A stretch of 64,000 nt of DNA from Winogradskyella bathintestinalis (GTDB lineage: Bacteria; Bacteroidota; Bacteroidia; Flavobacteriales; Flavobacteriaceae): NCBI RefSeq assembly GCF_030407435.1, contig NZ_JASDDK010000002.1:962702-1026701 (forward strand). Reading direction: 5' to 3'. The notes beneath the pieces are model-generated. The model was not told where the DNA came from and searched no databases. It saw only the letters and a program-made list of their open reading frames with translations. The translations under genes and the position numbers were made by a program. Each line of letters opens with the position of its first letter. Positions within the stretch are counted from its first letter, which is position 1. Shown piece after piece: positions 1 to 8,526 of this stretch.

Positions 1-2
1 GT

Positions 3-251
3 TTAGAATTACTTATTAGAAATCAAGGGTCTAAACAAGTTATTATGGGATTAGATGATCCTTATCCATTAGGTGAAATGGAGAGTGAAAAACAATCGTC
101 TTATCCAGGTAAAATTTTAGATTTAGCTGCAGAACGAAACATAATAACAGAACCAGAACGTGATGCCATCTGGGAAGACAACGTGCTTCAATGGTTATGT
201 GGAGATGATGACGCTGCTAAACAAAAACTAATTACACGAATTACATCATAA
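3..251 (+). CDS. Amidohydrolase (ACMSD-like, amidohydrolase_2 family), C-terminal end, partial
   Basis: The frame is open from base 3, so the gene begins before the window and only about 82 C-terminal residues are seen. The segment IMGLDDPYPLGE (fragment residues 14-25) matches the GTDYPxPLGE signature near the end of metal-dependent TIM-barrel amidohydrolases, where the first Asp is a metal ligand. It is followed by a helix starting PGKILDLA and the usual terminal NxxxWL-type segment (DNVLQWLCG). These enzymes hydrolyse or decarboxylate small acids in the cytoplasm; the substrate cannot be told from this end. The ATG at 45 is internal, not the start. Family assignment is fairly secure, function is inference. 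Confidence 0.75.
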   Translation, partial: LELLIRNQGSKQVIMGLDDPYPLGEMESEKQSSYPGKILDLAAERNIITEPERDAIWEDNVLQWLCGDDDAAKQKLITRITS

Positions 252-259
252 TAACGTTT

Positions 260-281
260 GAACAAAAAATTGTTCTTATTT
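260..281 (+). terminator. Weak hairpin after the amidohydrolase gene
   Basis: GAACAA (260-265) pairs with TTGTTC (270-275) around an AAAA loop and is followed by a T-rich stretch. It lies 9 bases after the stop. The stem is short, so this is only a possible terminator. Confidence 0.35.
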
Positions 282-305
282 AAAATCTAATTAACTACTT
301 GATTT

Positions 306-536
306 ATGAAAAAAATTGGAGGTTACTTAATCATTATCGGTTTGGCTTTAATTATTCTGCCTTACTTTGGTTTAACCATTATGTTTTTAGGTGAAATTGA
401 TGAATTAGGTGTAACCGCCGCTTGGGCCATAAAAATTGGTCTTATAGTATTTGGTGCTGCTTTATATTTTATGGGAAATTCTGCTAAAACCAATCAAAAC
501 GAAATAAACGTACCTCATAAAGAAACTACTGAGTAA
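306..536 (+). CDS. Small membrane protein, unknown
   Basis: A 76-residue protein with two hydrophobic segments (about residues 6-30 and 39-57) and a short polar C-terminal tail. It begins with an ATG a few bases after a short gap. I do not recognise a named family; similar two-helix proteins are common in Flavobacteriaceae. It sits between an amidohydrolase and an O-methyltransferase with no clear terminator on its 3' side, so co-transcription with the methyltransferase (34 bases downstream) is possible. No catalytic residues are visible, and a function cannot be given. Confidence 0.7.
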   Translation: MKKIGGYLIIIGLALIILPYFGLTIMFLGEIDELGVTAAWAIKIGLIVFGAALYFMGNSAKTNQNEINVPHKETTE

Positions 537-570
537 TATGGCATTCATTTTTCTAAAACTATTTTTTTAA

Positions 571-1212
571 ATGTATTTCTTACCTGAAAATTTAGACAAT
601 TACGTTGTTGCTCATTCTCAACAAGAGCCAGAATTATTACAACGGTTAACAAGAGAAACTTACCAGAAAGTATTGCAGCCTATTATGCTCAGCGGACCAT
701 ACCAAGGGCGTGTGTTAAGTATGATCTCAAAATTAATTAGACCAAAATCTATTTTAGAGTTAGGTACATTTACTGGGTATTCAACATTATGCTTAGCAGA
801 AGGATTGAAACACGATGGAGAACTTCACACTATAGATATAAATGAAGAATTGGTAGATTTTCAACGAAAATATTTTGATCAATCAAGTTTTGGAAAGCAG
901 ATTATTCAACATACTGGTAGTGCCTTAAATATCATTCCAAAACTAAACCAAACGTACGACCTAGTTTTTATAGATGCCGATAAACCAAACTATTCTAATT
1001 ATTTTCACTTAATAATAAATAAATTGAAGCCAGGGGGCATCCTACTCTCAGACAACGTATTATGGCACGGAAAAGTTGTTGAGCCATTAGATGACAAAGA
1101 TAAATCTACTAAAGCTGTTTTGGATTATAATACACTTCTAAAAAACGATGACCGTATAGAAACTGTGCTTTTACCTATAAGAGACGGCTTAACGATTAGT
1201 CGAAAAAAGTAA
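571..1212 (+). CDS. SAM-dependent O-methyltransferase (caffeoyl-CoA OMT-like)
   Basis: A 213-residue class I SAM methyltransferase of the O-methyltransferase family 3 (PF01596) type. Motif I is ILELGTFTGYS (61-71), the acidic residue after beta-2 lies in HTIDINE (86-92), and the metal and substrate site LVFIDADKPNY (131-141) plus SDN (160-162) are characteristic of cation-dependent catechol or caffeoyl-CoA methyltransferases. Length is normal for the bacterial family (about 210-220). It is cytoplasmic; the natural acceptor in Bacteroidota is not known. Its stop lies 3 bases from the end of tatA, which converges on it from the minus strand. Confidence 0.9.
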   Translation: MYFLPENLDNYVVAHSQQEPELLQRLTRETYQKVLQPIMLSGPYQGRVLSMISKLIRPKSILELGTFTGYSTLCLAEGLKHDGELHTIDINEELVDFQRKYFDQSSFGKQIIQHTGSALNIIPKLNQTYDLVFIDADKPNYSNYFHLIINKLKPGGILLSDNVLWHGKVVEPLDDKDKSTKAVLDYNTLLKNDDRIETVLLPIRDGLTISRKK

Positions 1213-1215
1213 GCA

Positions 1216-1506
1216 TTATTTATTACGTTTTAATGACCCCGTAAAGTCTTCTAGATCATCTTTAACTTTATTGATTTCATCTTGAATATCCTTGGTGGTA
1301 TCCGTATCAATAATATTATTTTCTTTAGCACTTTTTGTAACTTCATGTTTAATATCATTAGTAGCATCTTTTAATTGACGCATACCTTTACCTAAACCAC
1401 GCGCAATTTCGGGCAGTTTATCTGCTCCAAAAACTAGCACTACGACAAATAACACGAATATTATTTCTGTACCTCCAATGAATAATAATGTAAGCTGCTG
1501 TATCAC
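1216..1506 (-). CDS. tatA: Twin-arginine translocase subunit TatA/TatE family
   Basis: A 96-residue protein with the TatA layout: a short N-terminal transmembrane helix (about residues 9-27), a hinge with the FGADKLPEIARGLGK motif (26-40), an amphipathic helix and a charged, lysine- and aspartate-rich tail. TatA multimers form the pore for folded proteins in the cytoplasmic membrane. The start is a GTG (1504-1506); no upstream ATG is in frame. A good TATATTTG promoter element ends only 4 bases before this GTG, so the mRNA may be leaderless. TatC is not in the window. Confidence 0.9.
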   Translation of the reverse strand: MIQQLTLLFIGGTEIIFVLFVVVLVFGADKLPEIARGLGKGMRQLKDATNDIKHEVTKSAKENNIIDTDTTKDIQDEINKVKDDLEDFTGSLKRNK

Positions 1507-1510
1507 GATG

Positions 1511-1544
1511 CAAATATAGTTAGTTTATAAAACATAAGTACCAA
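1511..1544 (-). promoter_or_regulatory. Promoter of tatA
   Basis: On the minus strand TTG (1542-1544), a 23-base spacer and TATATTTG (1511-1518) match the Bacteroidota consensus TTG-N17-23-TAnnTTTG. The -7 element ends 4 bases before the tatA GTG codon, which leaves almost no 5' leader. Confidence 0.7.
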
Positions 1545-1641
1545 AACAAACCTTTAATAACTGAGTGAAAGATTTGAGACTGATGCAAATTTATGCAATT
1601 CATTTCTCTGTTCGACTAAAGTTTATCTTAAAATAAATTAC

Positions 1642-1672
1642 AAAAAAAGCCGACTCTCTAAAAAGTCGGCTT
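1642..1672 (-). terminator. Terminator of the M1 peptidase gene
   Basis: AAGCCGACT (1647-1655) pairs perfectly with AGTCGGCTT (1664-1672) around an 8-base loop. Read on the minus strand it is followed by a run of seven T (1642-1648), as in an intrinsic terminator. It lies just after the peptidase stop at 1695. Confidence 0.8.
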
Positions 1673-1694
1673 AAATTTTAATGCTTGGCTATAT

Positions 1695-3992
1695 TTAATT
1701 TTTCGTTTTGTTCTTAAACTTATCGAAGTCACTTTCTTTAACTTCCTTTGGCCAAGAATTATTAGAGGTATCGACATCCGCAGTTTCCAAATCTGGATCT
1801 ACCATTATAGACACAATTTCCTGATCGCTTGCAATAGCTTTACTAACTTCATTGTCATTTAATCTCCATACTTGAGCAGGATAGGTAATTCTTTCGTTAG
1901 TGCCGTCTGCATAGGTATATTCAACTATAAGCGGCATTACTAATCCGCCTGGTTTATCGAAAGTCACTTCGTAGAAATATTTCGGTGCTTTTTTCATAGA
2001 CTTTTGCTCATCTGCCGTAAAATTATCCATCATGTATTCTTTTACTGTAGGCAAGTCATTGATAGGTGTATTATTTTTGGCGGCTTCATCATAACCTTCG
2101 GTCCCTTCTTCTATAAAATACACTAAACTATTAGGGTCTACATTATATCTTTCTGCTATTTTCTTCCCATCTTCGTTCGGGTTATTGGTCACTGCAAATT
2201 TCTTCACATCTTTTACACCAATATCTGTGTAATCTGTAGTATAGAACCAACCTCTCCAAAACCAATCTAAATCAAAAGCAGAGGCATCTTCCATAGTACG
2301 GAAGAAATCTTCTGGTGTCGGATGCTTAAATTTCCAACGGTTGGCATATTCTTTAAAAGCATAGTCAAATAATTCGCGCCCCATAACTGTTTCTCTCAGA
2401 ATATTTAATCCGGTGGCAGGCTTGCTATAAGCATTGCTACCAAACTGATAAGTATTTAAGCCTTTAGTCATAATTGGCGCTATAAAATCTTGATTACCGC
2501 CCATATATCTTACAATATTTTTAGCAGGTCCTCTTCTAGACGGGTATTTGTCTTGCCCTTCAGAAAGTGCAGCTGGATACCACTCGCCAAAATCTTGTTC
2601 TGCTACATATTGCACGAAAGTATTAAGTCCTTCATCCATCCATGTCCATTGACGCTCATCGCTATTAACAATCATTGGAAAGAAGTTATGACCTACTTCG
2701 TGAATAATAACTCCGATCATTCCGAATTTAATTCTATCTGAATAATTTCCATCTTTATCTGGACGTCCAAAGTTGTAGCAAATCATTGGATATTCCATTC
2801 CCATTGGTGCATGAACCGAAATAGCTTTATGGTATGGATAATCAAAAGTCATACGTGAATATGATTTTAATGTACTCGCTACTGCTTTTGTTGACCATTG
2901 CTCCCATAAAGGATTCCCTTCTTTAGAATACATAGATACAGCCATTACGTCTTTATCACCAATTTTTACAGCCATCATATCCCATAGAAATTTACGCGAT
3001 GTCGCAAAACCAAAATCACGCACCATTTGTGCCGATAATTTCCAAGTTTTTTTCTTGGTGCTTTTGCTCTTTTCTGCCTTTTCAGCTTCTGCTTGTGTAA
3101 CAATCATAACCGGCTCATCATAAGATTTTTTTGCCTTATTATAACGTTTCATCATTTCTTTAGTAAAAACTTCTTCTCGATTTATTAAAAATCCGGTTCC
3201 GTCTAAAAGGTGATCTGCAGGTACCGTAATATTTACATCAAAATCTCCAAATGGTAATGCAAACTCATCGCGTCCCCAAAATTGAGAATTTTGCCAGCCT
3301 TCTACATCATTGTAAACTGCCATACGAGGGTAAAACTGAGCCATTACATATATTTTATTATCATTTTCAGCGAAATATTCATAGCCTGAACGCCCACCTT
3401 CCGTTACGTGATTATTAATATTGTAATTCCATTTAATTTTAAAAGAAAACTTATCTCCTGTTTTCATAGCTTTAGGTAACTCCACACGCATCATTGTACG
3501 ATTAATCATGTGCGGTAAATTCTTACCATTTACGTCTTTGACATGCTCAATATTAAAACCTCTATCTAAAGGTTCTTGTAAATAAGAAGACACCGCTCTA
3601 TCGGATGTAGTAACCGGACGAATACCCGAACTATTTATTAGTGGAGTTTTAGAATCTTCAGCACGCATGTTTTGATCTAATTGTACCCAAAGATATTTTA
3701 AAGCATCTGGTGAATTGTTCGTATAGGTAATAGTTTCATTACCATATAATTTTGCATTAACATCATCTATTTCAATATCCATTTTATAATCAGCCTGCTG
3801 CTGATAATAAGCTGGGCCTGGTGCTCCAGAACCTGTTCTAAACATGTTTGGAGTAGCAAACTCATCGTATAATTGTTTGAATTTGTTTTGGTTGGTGTGA
3901 CCAGGTTGACGTTCTGGTTTTGTTTCGTTCTGAGCAAATGTACTCGCTGAAACAAACAGAAAAGCGCAAAAGAAATACTTCAAAATTTTCAT
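1695..3992 (-). CDS. Exported M1 family zinc metallopeptidase
   Basis: A 765-residue gluzincin aminopeptidase-like protein. A Sec signal peptide covers residues 1-20 (ends SASTFA-Q). The zinc site is HEVGH (431-435) with the third ligand Glu454 in WMDEGLNT, giving the M1 spacing HExxH-x18-E. The upstream MGMEYP (397-402) sits where M1 enzymes carry GAMEN. A lysine- and glutamate-rich stretch at about 300-316 looks like a surface loop. The protein is probably periplasmic or surface-exposed and trims peptides for nutrition. No T9SS sorting domain is evident at the C terminus. It is followed by an intrinsic terminator. Very common in Flavobacteriaceae; exact specificity is unknown. Confidence 0.92.
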   Translation of the reverse strand: MKILKYFFCAFLFVSASTFAQNETKPERQPGHTNQNKFKQLYDEFATPNMFRTGSGAPGPAYYQQQADYKMDIEIDDVNAKLYGNETITYTNNSPDALKYLWVQLDQNMRAEDSKTPLINSSGIRPVTTSDRAVSSYLQEPLDRGFNIEHVKDVNGKNLPHMINRTMMRVELPKAMKTGDKFSFKIKWNYNINNHVTEGGRSGYEYFAENDNKIYVMAQFYPRMAVYNDVEGWQNSQFWGRDEFALPFGDFDVNITVPADHLLDGTGFLINREEVFTKEMMKRYNKAKKSYDEPVMIVTQAEAEKAEKSKSTKKKTWKLSAQMVRDFGFATSRKFLWDMMAVKIGDKDVMAVSMYSKEGNPLWEQWSTKAVASTLKSYSRMTFDYPYHKAISVHAPMGMEYPMICYNFGRPDKDGNYSDRIKFGMIGVIIHEVGHNFFPMIVNSDERQWTWMDEGLNTFVQYVAEQDFGEWYPAALSEGQDKYPSRRGPAKNIVRYMGGNQDFIAPIMTKGLNTYQFGSNAYSKPATGLNILRETVMGRELFDYAFKEYANRWKFKHPTPEDFFRTMEDASAFDLDWFWRGWFYTTDYTDIGVKDVKKFAVTNNPNEDGKKIAERYNVDPNSLVYFIEEGTEGYDEAAKNNTPINDLPTVKEYMMDNFTADEQKSMKKAPKYFYEVTFDKPGGLVMPLIVEYTYADGTNERITYPAQVWRLNDNEVSKAIASDQEIVSIMVDPDLETADVDTSNNSWPKEVKESDFDKFKNKTKN

Positions 3993-4141
3993 GGGAATGT
4001 TTAATTATTTGATAATAAATTTAAAGGAACATTTTAAATTATCAACAATTCAAACGGTAAACTTATTTAAGATAGTTTGTGCTCGTATTGATTTTTAAAA
4101 TGATGCCTAAAATAGTAATTTAGCTCGGCTTTAACATAATT

Positions 4142-4648
4142 TTAGTTAAAGTTTAACATGCATTTATCATTGTTTGGAAGCAATAAAAAACTTTTATTCC
4201 TTTCAAAAATTTTTAATCTTACAATGTTTTGTTGTTCTGGTAAAACATCGAATAAAAGTGAATTAATTACCTCAATAGATTTGATGTTTGAAATATTTTT
4301 GATTTCAAGATAACAATACGTAATATCTTGCTTGTATTCTTTTCCTATAAAGTTAAAATTTACGTCATTACCATTCACCTTAATTTTTAATTTATCCGCT
4401 AAGTAACGTTTCATATAATTTTCTATAACTTTAGCGTCACTATCTGGATGGAGCGTTAGATTCTCGTTGTAACGTTTACGTAATAAGGTTTCAAAATCGT
4501 CTATAAAAATTTGACTTATGATTTGAAGGCTTTGTTGTTCTTCTACATATTCAACTTCTGTCACGCTAACGTAATACTCGTGATTTGCACTGCTCGAAAT
4601 AACAATAGGAAATATTATTAATGTAAGTATAAAATAAAGTGATCTCAT
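4142..4648 (-). CDS. DUF6702 family exported protein
   Basis: A 168-residue protein with a short hydrophobic signal sequence (about 1-20) and a conserved start of the mature part (NHEYYVSVTEVEY). The layout, with a segment predicting alternating strands and a FIDDFE motif near residue 49, matches the DUF6702 family of Bacteroidota, whose members lie next to M1 peptidases and carboxypeptidase-regulatory-like proteins as here. Function unknown; probably periplasmic. It is 47 bases downstream of the 265-residue protein on the same strand, so likely the last gene of a three-gene unit. Confidence 0.8.
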   Translation of the reverse strand: MRSLYFILTLIIFPIVISSSANHEYYVSVTEVEYVEEQQSLQIISQIFIDDFETLLRKRYNENLTLHPDSDAKVIENYMKRYLADKLKIKVNGNDVNFNFIGKEYKQDITYCYLEIKNISNIKSIEVINSLLFDVLPEQQNIVRLKIFERNKSFLLLPNNDKCMLNFN

Positions 4649-4695
4649 GTTCTGTAGTCGCGTTGTTTAAGGCATTTTCAAAAAGTATTCCAAAA

Positions 4696-5493
4696 TTACT
4701 CTTTAGTAACGGATTCTCTATTTTTATTATAAGATTTTAACTTATCTTGTAAGAACTCGAGAAGTTTTAAATCATTGTTAGCATTACATAAGGTTATAAA
4801 AGCGGCATCTTCTTGACAAAATAAAAAGAATTCAGTACGTAAATTTTCAGCCAAGGAATCATTTTTAAAAATATAATCTTGGTAATTATCTCTTAAGCGT
4901 TTCATACAATTATCCTTAGTATCTAGCGCAACTATTGCTTTGAGTTTTTTTGTTCTGCCACTGATCGTATTCAACAATTTATGCAAATTCACACCAGCTC
5001 CCAATCCGATATATCCCATAGGCCCAGCATCAGCATCGTGTAATTTTCTTTCGTTTTGTGTTAAAGGTTTGCCCTTATAACCAGGAATACCTAAATCATA
5101 GAAATTAATTTCGGGTTTGGCATCTGAGTTTTCTAAATCAGACTCTAAACTTCCGGTTAAGATTTTGCCGACAATAACTTCGTTAAGTGCATTAATGTTT
5201 TCTATCAGTTGCACATTAAATTGCCCTAATTCCATTATAGATGACGTAATCACAAACTCTTGTTTTTGATATTTAACACCAGAAATGATTAAAGTATCTA
5301 AAGCTTTTGCAGGAATCACAAAACCGCCATCATCATCTGATATTGTATATTTTACTGCTGTTTTATTGAGTATATGAAGTCCTTCAACCTCATCACTAGC
5401 TATAAGTTGACCAGTAATATCTTGCCGTTGTGCATTGGCAACACTAAAAATAAAAAGTGTCGAAATTAAAAAAAGCGTTTTAATCCTCTTCAC
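4696..5493 (-). CDS. Exported carboxypeptidase-regulatory-like domain protein
   Basis: A 265-residue protein with a signal peptide (1-21) followed by a CarboxypepD_reg-like beta-sandwich at about 24-90 (ITGQLIASDEVEG, later DDDGGFVIP). This is the fold found as a plug-side domain in SusC-type receptors, but no TonB barrel follows. The rest is mostly helical and not recognised. Its start overlaps the preceding gene's stop by 14 bases, so the two are translationally coupled, and they are paralogous in domain layout. Probably envelope-located; role unknown. Confidence 0.75.
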   Translation of the reverse strand: MKRIKTLFLISTLFIFSVANAQRQDITGQLIASDEVEGLHILNKTAVKYTISDDDGGFVIPAKALDTLIISGVKYQKQEFVITSSIMELGQFNVQLIENINALNEVIVGKILTGSLESDLENSDAKPEINFYDLGIPGYKGKPLTQNERKLHDADAGPMGYIGLGAGVNLHKLLNTISGRTKKLKAIVALDTKDNCMKRLRDNYQDYIFKNDSLAENLRTEFFLFCQEDAAFITLCNANNDLKLLEFLQDKLKSYNKNRESVTKE

Positions 5494-6316
5494 CTGTTTC
5501 CTTTAAGAACGATTTACTCAATTGAGAAATACGTTCTAACAATTGTAACTCCTTATCTTCCTCAAACAATCGTTGGTCTACCCCCTTGTTTTCTACATAA
5601 TCAGTAAAGGCTTCAACTTGATCTAAAGGAATATTAAAATTATTATGAATATAATTTATGCTATAAGTATCTAAGGCCTGTTTAAAAGGAGTTCTTTCTT
5701 GCATTTGTTTTTCCTTTTCAGTCTTATATTTCAATGTTCCCAGATTAGACCCTTCAATATTTACAACTTGTTTAATTAAAAAACCAGCGACGTTAACCAA
5801 ATTCAGCATATTACCCATTTGCGGATTGTATTCATTAAAAGCTAAATTATCGGCTTTGGTTTTATAATCGGCACTAAATTCGAAATCCTCAATATTATCT
5901 AAGCCAAAATAAACATCATCTAAGCTTACATTATATGTTCTTACGTTGTCTAAATCTGTGTTTAAATCTCCCGTAAGATCAAAAGGCAGTATAACCACTT
6001 CATCTAACTTGTTCACTTCCTCAACAAGTATTACAGTTAAACGTTTAGATTTTATAACTTCCTCGGTTATCGATACTGTAAAATCCTTAAATTGTAATGC
6101 GCCAAATTGAATGACATCATTTAAGGCTACATTAATTTTAAAATATCCGTCCTTATCAGTAATAGCACCTTTATTAGATGATGTATTAAAAACGGTTACT
6201 CCTTCCTTATCGTCTGTAGTGACAATGATTTTACCATTTATGGGTGTTCTTTTTATATCTTGGCTAAATGCAGTCAATGCAAAAAAACAACAAATGATGA
6301 GTATTAATCTTTTCAT
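5480..6316 (-). CDS. Exported carboxypeptidase-regulatory-like domain protein
   Basis: A 278-residue paralogue of the next gene downstream. It has a signal peptide (1-18, ends TAFS-Q), a beta-sandwich of the CarboxypepD_reg type at about 22-95 (PINGKIIVTTDDKEGV, then ITDKDGYF), and a helical C-terminal half. It is the first gene of a unit with the 265-residue protein and DUF6702. The 172-base spacer to the divergent peptidase gene holds the promoters, but no clear TAnnTTTG element was found for this direction. Probably periplasmic or outer-membrane associated; function not known. Confidence 0.75.
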   Translation of the reverse strand: MKRLILIICCFFALTAFSQDIKRTPINGKIIVTTDDKEGVTVFNTSSNKGAITDKDGYFKINVALNDVIQFGALQFKDFTVSITEEVIKSKRLTVILVEEVNKLDEVVILPFDLTGDLNTDLDNVRTYNVSLDDVYFGLDNIEDFEFSADYKTKADNLAFNEYNPQMGNMLNLVNVAGFLIKQVVNIEGSNLGTLKYKTEKEKQMQERTPFKQALDTYSINYIHNNFNIPLDQVEAFTDYVENKGVDQRLFEEDKELQLLERISQLSKSFLKETGEED

Positions 6317-6488
6317 GGTATAAAGTTTTAGTTAGTAATATAAAGTTCGGTTTTATATTTGTAATGACATCTAATAAAGATCGCAAACTTATGTTAAATG
6401 ATTTTATTCCGAAATTTCTTATTAATTTAAGATTTTAATTTTTCATTTAGCCGAAGAAATTTTATTTTAACAAAAAAAGAATTTTATT

Positions 6489-7196
6489 TTGAAATCAATT
6501 ATTATTGCAAGCACTTCTACAATACATGGTAGTGGTTATTTAGAGTATTTGTTAGATGAACTTAAAGTTCATTTTAAAACGGCAGATGAAATTTTATTTA
6601 TCCCTTACGCAAGGCCAGGAGGTATTTCTCACGATGATTATACAAAAACGGCGGCAAAAGCCTTTAAGGCTATAGGTAAAAAAGTAAAAGGCATTCACGA
6701 ATTTAAAAATACCAAAAGCGCCATCGAAAACGCACAAGGTATATTTGTGGGTGGTGGCAACACATTTGTATTGGTTTCTCAACTCTATAAAAATGAGGCA
6801 TTGTTACCTATTAAAAATGCAATAAAAAATGGTATCCCTTATCTTGGTACCAGTGCTGGTAGTAACATTTGTGGTTTAACTATGAATACAACCAATGATA
6901 TGCCAATTATGTATCCACCTAGTTTTAAAACGTTGGGGGTAGTTCCATTTAATATTAACCCTCATTATCTAGATCCTATTAAAGGCAGTACGCACATGGG
7001 AGAAACAAGAGAGACACGTATAAAAGAATTTCATGCGTATAATTCTCAACCTGTTATCGGTTTGCGCGAAGGTAGCTGGATTAAAGTTACAGGCGATAGT
7101 TTAACTTTAAAAGGCACACTAGACGCTAGAATTTTTGAGTATAATAAACCCCCTTATGAAGTTGGCACTAATTCTGATTTAAGTTTTTTGAAATGA
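6489..7196 (+). CDS. pepE: Dipeptidase E (peptidase family S51)
   Basis: A 235-residue cytoplasmic serine peptidase of the S51 family, which releases N-terminal aspartate from Asp-X dipeptides. The nucleophile motif is GTSAGSN (120-126, Ser122), preceded by the GGGNTF turn (88-93), and a catalytic His is likely in NPHYLDP (His159). Length matches PepE (about 230). The start is a TTG (6489-6491): the encoded MKSIIIASTST is the normal family N terminus and no ATG is available. It converges on a GNAT gene with a gap of a single base. Confidence 0.88.
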   Translation: MKSIIIASTSTIHGSGYLEYLLDELKVHFKTADEILFIPYARPGGISHDDYTKTAAKAFKAIGKKVKGIHEFKNTKSAIENAQGIFVGGGNTFVLVSQLYKNEALLPIKNAIKNGIPYLGTSAGSNICGLTMNTTNDMPIMYPPSFKTLGVVPFNINPHYLDPIKGSTHMGETRETRIKEFHAYNSQPVIGLREGSWIKVTGDSLTLKGTLDARIFEYNKPPYEVGTNSDLSFLK

Positions 7197-7197
7197 T

Positions 7198-7623
7198 TTA
7201 CAATTTTTTCAGAAAGTGATACCCCAAAATATTAAATCCCTCATTATAATAAAATTTATGCGACGGATTATTTTGCACGTAAGTGTTTAATTCCATTGAA
7301 TTACAACCTTTTTCTAAAACATAGTTTTGAATCCATAACATAAATTGTTTACCTAAACCTTTATTTCTATATTCTGGTTTAATATAAACATGATCTAATT
7401 CTACTGTTTTTCCAATATAATGACGTGTACAAAACCATAAGCCTGTAATGGCAACTAAATCATTATCTACAAAAACACCAGCACATTCATAATTTTGATG
7501 TTTAATTTCGCTAAATCGAGATTCCAGTAATGCTTTACTTATTTTGCTATCGTTAAGCGCGTATACTAATGGAATAATTTGATCTAGATTTTCGTTTGGA
7601 ATAATTTTGAATAAATAACTCAT
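7198..7623 (-). CDS. GNAT family N-acetyltransferase
   Basis: A 141-residue single-domain GNAT protein. The acetyl-CoA pyrophosphate loop is RNKGLGK (86-92), matching Q/RxxGxG/A, after a strand with DHVYIKPEY. The C-terminal NPSHKFYYNEGF is the usual motif B region. Substrate unknown; cytoplasmic. It ends one base from the stop of pepE on the other strand. Confidence 0.85.
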   Translation of the reverse strand: MSYLFKIIPNENLDQIIPLVYALNDSKISKALLESRFSEIKHQNYECAGVFVDNDLVAITGLWFCTRHYIGKTVELDHVYIKPEYRNKGLGKQFMLWIQNYVLEKGCNSMELNTYVQNNPSHKFYYNEGFNILGYHFLKKL

Positions 7624-7773
7624 TTTACAATAATAACTGTAAAATTAAAGCTTTTAAAAGAATAATATTTTTTGCACATCAAAAAAAATGAAAGTTGAAA
7701 CTGATAAGGATAACTTACATTTAAAACCCAAAGCCATAATCTCAGATAAATCGTTAAAATTTATTCACAAAAA

Positions 7774-7795
7774 AAAGCATCTTAAAAGATGCTTT
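7774..7795 (-). terminator. Terminator downstream of the ankyrin gene
   Basis: AAAGCATCTT (7774-7783) and AAGATGCTTT (7786-7795) form a 10-bp stem with almost no loop; on the minus strand it runs into a T tract. It lies beyond the CTAA microsatellite, so the repeat would be inside the ankyrin transcript's 3' end. Confidence 0.75.
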
Positions 7796-7797
7796 CT

Positions 7798-7842
<45 letters not shown>

Positions 7843-7854
7843 CCAAACAATTGT

Positions 7855-8256
7855 CTATTTCCAGACATTTTTGTTATTAAAACGTTTTAAAAATTCTGAT
7901 GCCTCTACAGCATTAGTTCGTTCTGCATGTTGCATGGCTGTATAGCCTTTGTCACACGCATGATGAATTTTAGAGCCAGCTGATATTAAAACTTTAATTA
8001 ATTCTACACGATTATGCATTGCAGCATAATGAATAGGCATCATGCCATTAGATTTGGCATTCACATCAACTCCATTATTCAATAGCCTCTTAACTTCTTC
8101 TGTATTGCCTGTGGCAACTGCTTTACAAATAGGGCTAATTTTCGTCGATTGACCAATGGTCTCTGTTATTTCAGAAGTTAATAATTGGTTTGATGCATTT
8201 ACATTACTGATTGAAAAGCCCAATGCTAAGGCTAAAATGATTGCTGTTTTTTTCAT
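7855..8256 (-). CDS. Exported ankyrin repeat protein
   Basis: A 133-residue protein. I take the start at ATG 8256 because it opens a clean Sec signal peptide (MKKTAIILALALGFSISNVNA); the frame continues upstream for 22 codons without signal features. The mature part holds about two and a half ankyrin repeats (for example NNGVDVNAKSNGMMPIHYAA, then a second with HACDKGYTAMQHA). Ankyrin repeats bind partner proteins; such small exported versions are common in Bacteroidota and their partners are not known. The 3' untranslated region carries the CTAA array and a terminator. Confidence 0.8.
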   Translation of the reverse strand: MKKTAIILALALGFSISNVNASNQLLTSEITETIGQSTKISPICKAVATGNTEEVKRLLNNGVDVNAKSNGMMPIHYAAMHNRVELIKVLISAGSKIHHACDKGYTAMQHAERTNAVEASEFLKRFNNKNVWK

Positions 8257-8498
8257 GATGAAAGATTTTAAATTTAATTGATTTGATTTGTTTTTTGATA
8301 TACTATAAAGACGATATACCATATTAGTTGTTACACCAACAGAAGGCTTATAACATTATATTAACGTTTTAGAACTTATATGTTAAGGGTTTCTAAAAAC
8401 CACTTAGATGAGTCACGATTTGCGATCGACATAACACAAAAAACCTTTAATTCTTCATTTTTTTTTGTGTGATTAAGATGTTATAGAAATGTATCTGT

Positions 8499-8506
8499 TA
8501 TCTTTG
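8499..8506 (+). promoter_or_regulatory. -7 promoter element of gpmI
   Basis: TATCTTTG matches TAnnTTTG and lies 20 bases before the gpmI ATG. A matching -33 TTG at the right distance is not obvious. Confidence 0.55.
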
Positions 8507-8526
8507 GATTCACTTAAAACTTAGAA

